IMG/VR virus record: IMGVR_UViG_3300031565_000078 | Location: 1-45,886 of that record | Strand: one strand, 5' to 3' | DNA length: 45,886 nucleotides | Source of the DNA: a virus | Part shown: positions 7,116 to 15,025 of the stretch, piece by piece | How positions within the stretch are numbered: the first letter of the stretch is position 1 | Layout: each line of letters begins with the position of its first letter | Notes under the pieces: model-generated | Told to the model about the DNA's origin: nothing | The model's database searches: none | Seen by the model: only the letters and a program-made list of their open reading frames with translations | Made by a program: the position numbers and the translations under genes

Positions 7116-8739
7116 GACGAGCATCTTGCGCGGCTACGTCTGGGCTCCCGATAGCCAGCGCTACCGGGATAGCGCCGGGCGCTACGTGGCCCGCACCCGG
7201 ATCACGGCCCTCCTGGAGCGTTCGATCAACGGGCGAGAGCGACGCATCCTCGACGGCGCGCAGGCGCTCTACGATGGCAAGATCACGCCCAAAGTTTACG
7301 CAGCGCGAACGGCTGAGTTGGTAAAGCGCCAGCACCTCCAGAACAGCGCGCTGGCTGCCGGCGGTTGGGACAGACTCACGCCAGCGGACTATGGGCGTAT
7401 CGGCGGCAACCTGCGGTCCGAGTACAAGCACTTGGCCAACCTGGCGAACGGCATTGCCGATGGCACGGTGTCCACAGCACAGGCACAGAATCGGCTGCAC
7501 ATGTACATGGGGAACGCGCGCAAGGAGTTTTACCAGGTCGAGCGGGCGCACTTGCCTAAACCGAAGGCGGGCATGTCGCGGCTGGAGCGAAGGCAGCTCA
7601 ATCCGGCGGACTCCTGTGACGACTGCATCGGCTATGCCGCGCAAGGATGGCAGGCTGAGGGTGTATTGCCTGTGCCGGGAGAGGGGAGCCAGTGTTTCCC
7701 TGGAAGTTTATTGGTCATGGCCGAAGGCATTGTCAAAGGCTTTAAACGAGAATATATTGGTGATCTAGTCGAGATCACCACATCCAGTGGCCACAAGCTG
7801 TCCGCTACCCCGAATCACCCGATAGCGACCCCGTCTGGTTGGGTTGCTATCAGTGCTCTGCATGAAGGCAACCAAATCATCTGTGACTTGCGAGCAAAAT
7901 TGGTGACTGGGACTTATCCAAATATAGTAAACATCCCAACCCCAATTAGTGAGGTCTTTGATGCGCTTGCGTTCGCGGGCCATGTGCAAAGGATTCCCTC
8001 TTCGCCTGTGGACTTCCACGGCGATGGTCGGCATCAAGAGATCCACGTTGTATGGGCCGATGACTGCTTGCCGAACAGGATGAAGGCTCTTTGCTATGAG
8101 AGCCTCCCGGACTTGCGCTTCCCCCATGCCTATAACGGCGAAATGTGCACCACGTGTCTGATGTCCTCTGGCGATTTCAGTGTGCATATGGGCATCCAAA
8201 AGCTCGCGGGGGCGGCGGGGGGCAAACCCTTCTTTCTCAAGGATTCTCTTGACTGTATGAGGGGAAGTGCCGTATCTCCGGCATACGCCACGCAGGGATT
8301 GCCCGGAAGCATAGGCGTTGGCGATCTCGGCACAGGGAAGCATGGCGATTCTGGCTTTAGAACGGGCTTTGTTGATCAGAACATTTTGTCCGAACCCACG
8401 GACACGGATCCCTGCATTGAGCAATCGCCTACGGATAGTGACTCGGCAGACGCCATACCTTTTGGAGAGAGAAAGCTCGGACTCGCCATCGATATACCGC
8501 TTGACGATCTCATCAATTGGCAGAGCGATCCTGACTTTGGCGTTACTTCGATAGTCAGCGCTCACAGAATTCCTTTCGCGGGATGTGTCTACAATTTGAC
8601 CACGGAACGCCACTATTATACAACGGCTGGTATCATTGTCAAAAATTGCAATGGAAATTGTCGCTGCGCTCTTGACCGAAAGGAAACGCCGATAGCGGAC
8701 GCGGGCAACATGATCGGCACGGGAGGGGCGACGGCGTGA
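7102..8739 (+). CDS. MuF-like minor head protein interrupted by an intein
   Basis: Minor head/ejection protein found next to portal in many siphoviruses. GTG start at 7102 overlapping the previous gene, with GAGGAG upstream. The 545-residue precursor contains an intein at 198-515; the spliced protein is 227 residues, short for the family. The exteins join as PGEGSQ | CNGNCRCALD, rebuilding the Cys cluster typical of MuF proteins together with CDDCIGY at about residue 172. The splice therefore falls inside the conserved metal/Cys motif. It ends with a GTGA overlap to the next gene. Confidence 0.88.
   Translation: MAKRKTSILRGYVWAPDSQRYRDSAGRYVARTRITALLERSINGRERRILDGAQALYDGKITPKVYAARTAELVKRQHLQNSALAAGGWDRLTPADYGRIGGNLRSEYKHLANLANGIADGTVSTAQAQNRLHMYMGNARKEFYQVERAHLPKPKAGMSRLERRQLNPADSCDDCIGYAAQGWQAEGVLPVPGEGSQCFPGSLLVMAEGIVKGFKREYIGDLVEITTSSGHKLSATPNHPIATPSGWVAISALHEGNQIICDLRAKLVTGTYPNIVNIPTPISEVFDALAFAGHVQRIPSSPVDFHGDGRHQEIHVVWADDCLPNRMKALCYESLPDLRFPHAYNGEMCTTCLMSSGDFSVHMGIQKLAGAAGGKPFFLKDSLDCMRGSAVSPAYATQGLPGSIGVGDLGTGKHGDSGFRTGFVDQNILSEPTDTDPCIEQSPTDSDSADAIPFGERKLGLAIDIPLDDLINWQSDPDFGVTSIVSAHRIPFAGCVYNLTTERHYYTTAGIIVKNCNGNCRCALDRKETPIADAGNMIGTGGATA
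7693..8646 (+). mobile_element. Intein in the MuF-like gene, hosting an antisense endonuclease gene
   Basis: 318 residues. Cys1 starts block A (CFPGSLLVMAEG), block B is LSATPNHPIATPSGW, and the end is GCVYNLTTERHYYTTAG then IIVKN, followed by Cys+1. The penultimate residue is Lys in place of His. The middle (about 7890-8540) has no LAGLIDADG or HNH signature in this frame. The opposite strand of that middle part encodes a Vsr-like endonuclease (7765-8565). The sense frame must stay open there for splicing and does. Confidence 0.88.
7765..8565 (-). CDS. Vsr-like (EDxHD-type) homing endonuclease encoded antisense within the intein
   Basis: 266 residues on the minus strand, the only convincing minus-strand gene here. 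GTG start at 8565 with AAAGGA 5 nt upstream; the frame also extends to a GTG at 8613 without a ribosome site. Two HTH units come first: about 15-56 (ELSLSKRYGVCRVTIRRRLL) and 80-114 (SLRGVCRRYGTSPHTVKRIL). A Vsr-like nuclease domain follows at about 147-222: E149, the stretch RQAVIGPYNVDLL with D175, IAVEVH with E184 and H186, then RKRIKDLTNWGWDVYYIW. This is the layout of the homing endonucleases related to I-Bth0305I and to those found between split-intein halves. Codons lie exactly opposite the intein's codons. Cleavage of intein-less MuF genes would drive intein spread. Confidence 0.85.
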   Translation of the reverse strand: MSADYRSNAKVRIALPIDEIVKRYIDGESELSLSKRYGVCRVTIRRRLLNAGIRVRGFGQNVLINKARSKARIAMLPCAEIANAYASGQSLRGVCRRYGTSPHTVKRILEKEGFAPRRPRELLDAHMHTEIARGHQTRGAHFAVIGMGEAQVREALIAKSLHPVRQAVIGPYNVDLLMPTIAVEVHRRRGNPLHMARERKRIKDLTNWGWDVYYIWISPSHQFCSQVTDDLVAFMQSTDSNPTRRGRYRVIRGSGQLVATGCGDLD

Positions 8740-8960
8740 GCGATAGCGTCCAGCAGTGGGACAACCTCCTGGCCCGCCTGCGCAGCGTGGCCGGCTGTCG
8801 GAACGACGGCCATATCGTCGTGCAGATCACCGTGGCATTCTGTGGCGGCGTGCCGCGTATCTGGACCGAGCCCCGCGTGGTGCGCTTGGAGCCGCGCAGC
8901 ATGGGTAGCACCGTCGATCTGCTGGAGGCACTTGCCGGGAATGGACGGCTGGATAGTTGA
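8736..8960 (+). CDS. Hypothetical protein, 74 aa
   Basis: GTG start overlapping the MuF stop (GTGA). Mixed alpha/beta appearance (IVVQITVAFCGGVPRIW). No motif recognised. Its final codons contain the -35 element of the downstream promoter. Confidence 0.6.
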   Translation: MSDSVQQWDNLLARLRSVAGCRNDGHIVVQITVAFCGGVPRIWTEPRVVRLEPRSMGSTVDLLEALAGNGRLDS

Positions 8961-8985
8961 CAATTTGTGACATATATCGTATGAT
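8957..8985 (+). promoter_or_regulatory. Consensus sigma70 promoter
   Basis: TTGACA (8957-8962), 17-nt spacer, TATGAT (8980-8985). It lies between the packaging/portal genes and the protease-capsid genes, so it could boost capsid expression. However, a strong terminator lies 25 nt beyond the -10. Confidence 0.8.
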
Positions 8986-8991
8986 GCTCTT

Positions 8992-9055
8992 GTAACCTAG
9001 CGCCACCATAACGGGGCGCGGCCTGCACACCAGCGGGCCGTGGCCCCGTTTTTTT
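8992..9055 (+). ncRNA. Predicted short RNA or attenuator leader (about 60 nt)
   Basis: Transcripts from the promoter at 8957-8985 should start near 8992 and meet the terminator ending at 9055. The product is a short structured RNA with no reading frame, or a leader whose terminator is bypassed under phage control (antitermination). Inference from promoter and terminator spacing. Confidence 0.45.
9011..9055 (+). terminator. Rho-independent terminator
   Basis: ACGGGGC (9011-9017) pairs with GCCCCGT (9043-9049), with an inner CGGCC/GGCCG stem, followed by seven T residues. It would end read-through from the portal-MuF operon as well as the short transcript from the promoter just upstream. Confidence 0.88.
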
Positions 9056-9072
9056 GTGCCTGAGAGGTGATT

Positions 9073-9564
9073 ATGTCTATCGGATATGGGCCGAGCGCAT
9101 ACGGTGAGCCGACGATTGTGGCGCGTGTGCTGGCGATCCTTCCGGCGGCGGGGGCTTGGGATGCTAACCCTGTAGAGTTCAGCGTGGCCGGTTACGACGC
9201 CATGATGCTCTATTTGACCTATGAGCCCGCGGCGGACGGCGGGGCGGTAGACTGGCAGGTGCAGTACAGCCCATATTCAGCAGATGTGGTTGGTGTACTC
9301 AGCTGGTTTGAGGAAACGGCGGAGACGGTCGCGGCGGTTGTAGCTGGGACTACTACGCTTGCGACCGTGCAGGGTGCATATTCGAGTTATGCGGAGGAAG
9401 CGGTTGCGGTTGCGGGCATCACTTATGGGCCGATCCTCCTGCACAAGCTCGGCGCGGAGCGGGTGCGTATCCGGGCACGCGAGAGCGGACTGGATGACCC
9501 AGGCGAAGGGGACGATCCGGGCGAGTGCGGTATCCTGGTCAAGCTGAGCCAGGGGGAATACTAG
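9073..9564 (+). CDS. Hypothetical virion-region protein, 163 aa
   Basis: ATG at 9073 after GAGAGG; the GTG at 9067 is less well placed. Beta-rich sequence (AVDWQVQYSPYSADVVGVL, GAERVRIRARESG) without a recognised motif. First gene after the terminator, ahead of the protease and capsid genes, so probably a structural or assembly protein. Confidence 0.6.
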   Translation: MSIGYGPSAYGEPTIVARVLAILPAAGAWDANPVEFSVAGYDAMMLYLTYEPAADGGAVDWQVQYSPYSADVVGVLSWFEETAETVAAVVAGTTTLATVQGAYSSYAEEAVAVAGITYGPILLHKLGAERVRIRARESGLDDPGEGDDPGECGILVKLSQGEY

Positions 9565-9565
9565 A

Positions 9566-9721
9566 ATGAGGCAGGGTGCGGCGACGCGTGGCGCGACGCA
9601 CTTTATATCCTCTGTGCGGAACGGGCGGCAAGTCGGCATTGCGACGCGGGAGACAACGTATCCCACAAGACATGATAACCAGCGTGGGCCGACGCGCATG
9701 AGCCCGCCGATGCCAACGTAG
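9566..9721 (+). CDS. Short basic hypothetical protein, 51 aa
   Basis: A 51-codon frame from ATG at 9566, one base after the previous stop, with AGGGGGA upstream. It ends 12 nt before the protease start, thus filling the gap exactly. Arg/Thr-rich with little predicted structure. Position and spacing are the support. Confidence 0.45.
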   Translation: MRQGAATRGATHFISSVRNGRQVGIATRETTYPTRHDNQRGPTRMSPPMPT

Positions 9722-9733
9722 AGGGAGGCGGCT

Positions 9734-11266
9734 ATGCCTTGGACGGCTAAAGATGTCGAGCGACATAAGAAGGGTCTGAGCGATAAGGACAAGGCACAGT
9801 GGGTCGCCACTGCGAACAGCGTCCTCAAGACTTGTCTGGCCGATGGTGGCGAGCTGGACGAATGTGATGGGCGAGCTATCCGCATCGCCAACGCGGCGGT
9901 AGCCGAGGCCGACAAGCCGACGGCGGAGAACGTGGCTGAGGACGATATGGAGCGACCCGAGGTGCTTCCCGAGTGGGTGCCCTATGGCATATACACGTTC
10001 GTGGACCTGCACGCGCGCCGCGAGGTGGAGGCTAAGGCCCAGAACGTGCGTACCGTCACCGAGCAATTCAAGCAGATGGTAGGCAACATTCTCGATAATT
10101 ATTCGTTTGAGCCCGAGGGGATGAAAGCGGCCACCCCTCAGGAGCGCATCGCCAAGATCCGCGCCCTTCTCTCCGAGATGGAAGCCGAGCTGAACGTGGC
10201 CTTCGAGGAGCCGACCACAGAGGCCGAGCCGATTGGCGAACCGGAGGTCCTGGCCGAGGCCACGGTTGGGCGAGTGATCCGCCTGGCCGAGGGGGACAAC
10301 CGGCAAGGACCCCTGACGCTCATCGCCGAGCTTATCCGTCCTGGTTGGGGCAACACGAAGGACGGCCACTACTATCCGGACGAAACCCTGCGCGGGGACT
10401 CCATTCGCATCTGGGAAGGTACCAAGATGCACGAAGTCGACCACCGCGAGGACCAGCGCTCGAACGAGAACTGGGTGAGCACGGTGGGGCCGCATGTGGG
10501 CTACAGCGATAGCGGCGGAGCTATATTCGAGGTTGCCGTCCACGATCCGGCGTTCGCCGAGAGGGCGCGCAATCTGAAAGAGCTGGGCCTGCTGGACAAG
10601 CTCGAATGCAGCATCCTCGGTGACGGACTGGTGCGCAAGGGCTTCGAGAAAGATGGGCGCAAGGGGAAACTGGTAGAGCGATTTACCATCGCCCGAAATG
10701 TAGACTGGGTGAGTCATGCCGGGGCCGGCGGCAGAGCCGTGGGCCTGGCGGAGAGCGGTACGCCGGATGCCCGGCAGGAGGTGAACATTGTGAAGGTGGA
10801 TAGGGCGAAACTGTTGGAGGCACTGTCCAAGGCGCTGTTAGAGGCGAAGGACGCGCAACTGGACGAGCTGGTGCAGGAGGCCATCGCCGAGGCGGAGGTC
10901 CCCGAGACGGTTGAGTCCGTCGTGACCGAGCCGGTCGTCACGGAGCCGGTTGTCGAGCCAACCGTTGAGGCGGAGCCAGTGATCGTCACCGTGAGCGCGG
11001 AGCGGGTGCGGGAACTCTGCGCGGTGGCCAAGCTGCCCGAGGCGCTGACCGGCCTCCTGGCCGAGATCGCGTTTCCCGACGAGACGGCCGTCATCGCGCG
11101 GATCGCCGAGCAGAAGACGTGGCTCCAACAGGCTACGCGCGCGGGGAGGCCCTGGGCACTATCGGAGGGCGATCAGCCCGTGGGACCTCAAGGTCCTCTG
11201 ACCAGCGAGGAGTTCGCGGAGCGTTCCAAGGCGGTTATCACCAAGTACACGGGTCGGCAGGTATAA
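9734..11266 (+). CDS. Head maturation protease with fused scaffold-like domain
   Basis: 510 residues. Residues 1-60 match the ChaB-like N-terminus common on phage head proteases (MPWTAKDVERHKKG, DGRAIRIANAAV). The middle (about 175-345) has the features of a prohead serine protease: a His in KMHEVDH (H233 or H237) and a Ser in LECSILGDG (S293). From about 360 the chain is acidic and repetitive (VVTEPVVTEPVVEPTVEAEP) and helical, as in scaffold regions that guide capsid assembly and are then digested. ATG after GAGGGAGG. It lies upstream of the capsid genes as usual. The exact catalytic triad is inferred, not aligned. Confidence 0.8.
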   Translation: MPWTAKDVERHKKGLSDKDKAQWVATANSVLKTCLADGGELDECDGRAIRIANAAVAEADKPTAENVAEDDMERPEVLPEWVPYGIYTFVDLHARREVEAKAQNVRTVTEQFKQMVGNILDNYSFEPEGMKAATPQERIAKIRALLSEMEAELNVAFEEPTTEAEPIGEPEVLAEATVGRVIRLAEGDNRQGPLTLIAELIRPGWGNTKDGHYYPDETLRGDSIRIWEGTKMHEVDHREDQRSNENWVSTVGPHVGYSDSGGAIFEVAVHDPAFAERARNLKELGLLDKLECSILGDGLVRKGFEKDGRKGKLVERFTIARNVDWVSHAGAGGRAVGLAESGTPDARQEVNIVKVDRAKLLEALSKALLEAKDAQLDELVQEAIAEAEVPETVESVVTEPVVTEPVVEPTVEAEPVIVTVSAERVRELCAVAKLPEALTGLLAEIAFPDETAVIARIAEQKTWLQQATRAGRPWALSEGDQPVGPQGPLTSEEFAERSKAVITKYTGRQV

Positions 11267-11297
11267 ACACCGCTAGATAGCGGGTAGGAGGTTCTCG

Positions 11298-11858
11298 ATG
11301 GACGAATTTGTGCATGGGCCTGATTGGCAGGGTTCAAGCGGGCCGTATGTGAATCGGATGCTGTCTACGGCGGACATCTGGCCCGAGGGGCTGGCGTCTG
11401 AAGTGGGCGGTGGCAACAAGGACATCCTGGCTGGCGGCCTGCATCCGATCGTGGCCATCGGTGGGCAAACAGCGGCGGACGGTCGCCAGGTTGGCCAGTT
11501 GTGCGGGGTCGTGGTGAGTTTCGAGAACGCCAACCTCGTGCAGGTCAACATCGCCAAGGGAATGGTGGTCAAGGCCAAGGTAGCCAATATCTTGACGCAT
11601 CCGGATACCTACGAGGCGGCTCCGGTGATCGGGCAACCGGTCTACGTGGATGATAGCGCGGCCTTGAGTGCCGGCGTGACGCTGAGCCTTGCTGCGGCAA
11701 ACAGTGCGGCACTCGTAAATCCGCTGGCCGGCTGGCTCTGGTACGATCAAGACGAGTATCTGGACAGTGGTGTCGGCGGGGCGAACGCGGCGGCTCTATG
11801 GCCAAAGGCATGGTCGGTGGCGTTCGCCGAGTACGACGTCTATGTGCTGATGAAGTAG
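11298..11858 (+). CDS. Small virion protein, paralogue 1 (capsid decoration/stabilising candidate)
   Basis: 186 residues, ATG after GGAGG. Closely related to the next gene along its whole length: shared start (DWxxSSGPY), central GGQTAADGRQVGQL and GQPVYVDDS, and end NPLAGWLWYDQDEYLD. Beta-rich with many Gly/Ala/Val. Position between protease and major capsid fits a decoration or head-stabilising protein, perhaps of the DUF2190 type. The function is inferred. Confidence 0.7.
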   Translation: MDEFVHGPDWQGSSGPYVNRMLSTADIWPEGLASEVGGGNKDILAGGLHPIVAIGGQTAADGRQVGQLCGVVVSFENANLVQVNIAKGMVVKAKVANILTHPDTYEAAPVIGQPVYVDDSAALSAGVTLSLAAANSAALVNPLAGWLWYDQDEYLDSGVGGANAAALWPKAWSVAFAEYDVYVLMK

Positions 11859-11870
11859 GGGAGGAATACC

Positions 11871-12449
11871 ATGCCCGATGATTTCCTGAGCGGAACGGAC
11901 TGGGAAAGCTCAAGTGGCCCCTACATCGAGAGGCAAGTCGCGCTGGCCGATCTCTGGCCGGAGGGGCTGAATAGCGAGTCGGACGGTGCCGGCGACAAGG
12001 ATATCCTGGCCGATGGGCTGCATCCTGTGTTGGCGATTGGCGGGCAGACCGCCGCGGACGGGCGGCAGGTGGGCCAACTGACCGGCGTGGTGGTGCACTA
12101 TCGGACTACTGGCCTGGTGCAGATGAATATCGCGCGCGGGATGATCGTCAAAGCCTACGTGGCAAACGTATTGACCTACGACCAGAGGGCAGCGGCCACG
12201 TTCGAGATTGCGCCGATCATCGGTCAGCCGGTGTACGTGGATGACAGCGACCCACTGGCTTCTGGCGTGACGTTGAGCCTGAGTGCGCTCAACAACGATG
12301 GTCTCGTAAACCCGTTGGCGGGCTGGCTCTGGTACGATCAGGACGAGTATCTGGACGCGGGTGTTGGTGGGCCGAATGTGGCGGCCATCTGGCCACTGAC
12401 TTGGGCGAACGAGTTGGTCGAAGCTGAAGTGTGCGTTTTGCTGAAATAG
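11871..12449 (+). CDS. Small virion protein, paralogue 2
   Basis: 192 residues, ATG after GGGGAGGA. A tandem duplicate of the preceding gene with a conserved core and a diverged N-terminal third. Two copies could form a hetero-oligomeric decoration layer or serve different symmetry positions on the head. Role inferred from position. Confidence 0.7.
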   Translation: MPDDFLSGTDWESSSGPYIERQVALADLWPEGLNSESDGAGDKDILADGLHPVLAIGGQTAADGRQVGQLTGVVVHYRTTGLVQMNIARGMIVKAYVANVLTYDQRAAATFEIAPIIGQPVYVDDSDPLASGVTLSLSALNNDGLVNPLAGWLWYDQDEYLDAGVGGPNVAAIWPLTWANELVEAEVCVLLK

Positions 12450-12488
12450 GTCGCGCGGCGGGCGCGGCCAGGCAGAGGAGGACAAACA

Positions 12489-13628
12489 ATGCGACGAATC
12501 GTTGGGATGCTGAGCGAGCTGCGCGCACTCCAGCTGCAGAGGCAGGGGCTGGAGAGCCGGATCGCTGAGTCAAGGGAAATGTTCACGTACCTGGATCGTG
12601 GGTTGAACGGACTCGACCCGCAGATCATGCCCGAGCGACTGGGCGAGGTCATGGTCTCGGCGGACTTTACCTACGCCATCCAGGAGTTCGTCCAGCGCGA
12701 GATGTGGGGTCCGTACAACGCCAAGCGGTTCGCGTTCGAACCGCTGGTGAAGCCCGACACTCTGCCCAACTTCATGCAGGTCACGCGCTACCAGCAGCGA
12801 GGTAGCCTGGATGATCTGGAGTACGTGGGCGAGAAGGGGGAGGCGCGAGCGGGTTCCGTGGATGATGTTGTGAAACGTCAGTACAGGGTCTACAAGTGGG
12901 AGAAGCAGTTCGAGTTCGCGATGGAGACCCTGGTCAATGATGATATCGGTCTCTTGACCGATCAGGCGCGCAACATGGGCCAGGCGGCGCGGCGGACACT
13001 TGAGAAGTATGTGAGCCGGATGTATACCAACGCGACGACCATCGCCAGGTTGGTGCTGCTCGGGGCGCTGTACTCGACCACTGGGCGACTGACCTCCGCG
13101 CGCATTTCGACGGCGCGGATGGCCTTCAACCAGCGGGTCGATGCTGACGGAGAACCGATCTCGGCCACCATGACCTACCTGGTGTACCATCCGGGGCTGG
13201 TCGATCAGGTGCGCACGATCCGGCAGTCTCAGTTGGTGCCCGAGCTGGCGACCAACGCGGTCAACGTCGTGGCGGGCGATTTCACCCCCATCGAGGACCC
13301 GTACATCGCTGGCGCGGCTCCGAACTTGCCATGGTACGCGTTCACCGACTGGCAGACTAGCGGGATCGTCCCGTTCGTGCTGGCCAGGCGGCAGGGCGTG
13401 CCCGCTCCCATGATCCTTCGCAAGAAGAGCGACATGGAGAGCGTGGCGACCATGCTGGGTGCAGGCGCGGACGTGGCCCCGATCATGGGCGACTTTGCCA
13501 CCGGCAACGTCGTGATCAAAGTCCACGACGAGTGGGGCACGTACATCGACACGACCGTGGGCGTCACGAACGAGGGCAACATGTTTGACGCGAACGGATG
13601 CTTCTACTCCAGCGGCACGGCGCCGTAA
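12489..13628 (+). CDS. Major capsid protein
   Basis: 379 residues, ATG after AGAGGAGG. The sequence resembles the Mu gpT-like branch of the HK97 fold: helical N-terminus, an extended loop (QVTRYQQRGSLDDLEYVGEK), a central helix with NDDIGLLTDQARNMG, and a C-terminal beta region. A perfect 12-bp hairpin follows the gene, as often after highly expressed capsid genes. It builds the icosahedral shell after cleavage by the upstream protease. Confidence 0.85.
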   Translation: MRRIVGMLSELRALQLQRQGLESRIAESREMFTYLDRGLNGLDPQIMPERLGEVMVSADFTYAIQEFVQREMWGPYNAKRFAFEPLVKPDTLPNFMQVTRYQQRGSLDDLEYVGEKGEARAGSVDDVVKRQYRVYKWEKQFEFAMETLVNDDIGLLTDQARNMGQAARRTLEKYVSRMYTNATTIARLVLLGALYSTTGRLTSARISTARMAFNQRVDADGEPISATMTYLVYHPGLVDQVRTIRQSQLVPELATNAVNVVAGDFTPIEDPYIAGAAPNLPWYAFTDWQTSGIVPFVLARRQGVPAPMILRKKSDMESVATMLGAGADVAPIMGDFATGNVVIKVHDEWGTYIDTTVGVTNEGNMFDANGCFYSSGTAP

Positions 13629-13658
13629 CGTGAGAAAGCCGGACATGGCCGGATGACC

Positions 13659-13685
13659 TGGGCTCCTGCAATGTGCAGGAGCCCA
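13659..13685 (+). other. Strong hairpin after the capsid gene
   Basis: Perfect 12-bp stem TGGGCTCCTGCA / TGCAGGAGCCCA with a 3-nt loop and no T-run. More likely an RNA-stability or processing element that protects capsid mRNA than a terminator. Confidence 0.75.
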
Positions 13686-13716
13686 GCGGGGGACACAAGA
13701 AACGAGGGAGCGAGAG

Positions 13717-13983
13717 ATGGCAAGAGAAAAGAAGCCGCCGTACCGAATCATCGAGCACGGTGGTCCGGAGCACGCTGCCCTGCTGGGGCTGGTGGCGGTT
13801 GGGGACAGTTACGAACTGGCCGATCCCACGCCGTACATTCAGACGGACCCGACTGGGCGGCTGGAGTCGATCGTCACCAGGCAGCGGGTGGCGGAGTTGC
13901 AGGGCGGGTTCCCGAAGCTGCAGAGTACGGACCCGCTGAAGCCGAACTACGCGCCGCCGATCTGGCGACCCACGGACGAATAG
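13717..13983 (+). CDS. Hypothetical protein, 88 aa
   Basis: ATG after GAGGGAG. Lys/Pro-rich, with several YxxADPTPYI-like beta segments. It lies between capsid and the beta-helix proteins. No motif recognised. Confidence 0.6.
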   Translation: MAREKKPPYRIIEHGGPEHAALLGLVAVGDSYELADPTPYIQTDPTGRLESIVTRQRVAELQGGFPKLQSTDPLKPNYAPPIWRPTDE

Positions 13984-14029
13984 GCGGTATGATCAAAGAC
14001 GGCGTGTGTGAACGCGCTGGGAGGGGACA

Positions 14030-15013
14030 ATGTACGGAATCGGACTTCCGCTCTTGAGGGCGGCGCCCTGGTTTCCTGGACAGATGGGCGTGCCCGGCTC
14101 GGACGTGCCGCGCGGTCTGCGCACGGCCCCCACGGGCATCGTGCTATACGTGGACGATGAGCACCCGAACGCCACGGCAACGGCAGACGGCACGGACCCC
14201 GAGAACCCACTGAGCACGATAGCGGCCGCGGTGGCCAGCCCGTTTCTGACCGAGGGCAGCGTGATCGTGGTGGCTAATCAGGCGACGATCGCCGAGAGCG
14301 TGCTGGTGCCTATCACCGCTCCGGCGCACGTAGCCATTGTGGGCGCTGGGGATACGCGGCATCAGCCGACCTGGACGAGCGCGCTGGCGACGACCCCGTG
14401 CTTGACTATCCGACAGATCGGCTGGACGGTGAGCGGATTTACGTTCACCGTGCCGGCGAGTTCTGCGGCAATCCTTCTGCAGGACACCGTACTGGGCGGC
14501 CTGGCCTACAAGAACGTGATCGAGGACTGCATCTTCGACGGGTTCTGGTCTGGTAAATACGGTATCGAGTTGCAGGGGGCGCCGCATCGCTTGACGGTCC
14601 GGAACTGCCAGTTCCTTGAGCTGCATCAGGCCGGGAACGATGCTTTCGCCATTATCGTGACGAGTACGCCGAACGCCAGCCCGTACGAGTGTGAGATCCT
14701 GAACAACCTGTTCTGGGAGAACGACAATCACATCGGCGGCCTAGGCGCGGTGCGCGGGTTCAATGTGAGCGTGTTCGCTGGGAATGTTTTCGCCGTCGCG
14801 GGGCTGATTGCGGCGGCGCTCAAGTTGGACTTGCGTGGCGGCACCCTCGGGCGCAATATCGTCTACGGGAACGTGTTCCCTGGCGACTACTCCAATATCG
14901 GTGGGTACTGGGACGGGGCAGCCGGGGCTGGCACGTGGATCGGCAACTTGGCTGAGGACACCGCCGAAGCGGAAGTTGGCGATAACGGGTTCACCATTCT
15001 GCCACCGGCATAG
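14030..15013 (+). CDS. Right-handed beta-helix virion protein, copy 1
   Basis: 327 residues, ATG after GAGGGGAC. The N-terminal signature GIGLPLLRAAPWFPGQMG and LYVDDEHPNAT is shared with the next gene. The body shows the NxIEDCIFDG / VRNCQFLEL / ILNNLFWEND rungs of pectate-lyase-like parallel beta-helices. Such folds in phage proteins usually bind or cut surface polysaccharides, or form long fibres. Its place between capsid and connector genes is unusual for a tailspike, so a capsid-surface fibre is possible. Confidence 0.7.
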   Translation: MYGIGLPLLRAAPWFPGQMGVPGSDVPRGLRTAPTGIVLYVDDEHPNATATADGTDPENPLSTIAAAVASPFLTEGSVIVVANQATIAESVLVPITAPAHVAIVGAGDTRHQPTWTSALATTPCLTIRQIGWTVSGFTFTVPASSAAILLQDTVLGGLAYKNVIEDCIFDGFWSGKYGIELQGAPHRLTVRNCQFLELHQAGNDAFAIIVTSTPNASPYECEILNNLFWENDNHIGGLGAVRGFNVSVFAGNVFAVAGLIAAALKLDLRGGTLGRNIVYGNVFPGDYSNIGGYWDGAAGAGTWIGNLAEDTAEAEVGDNGFTILPPA

Positions 15014-15025
15014 AGGAGGTGATCT

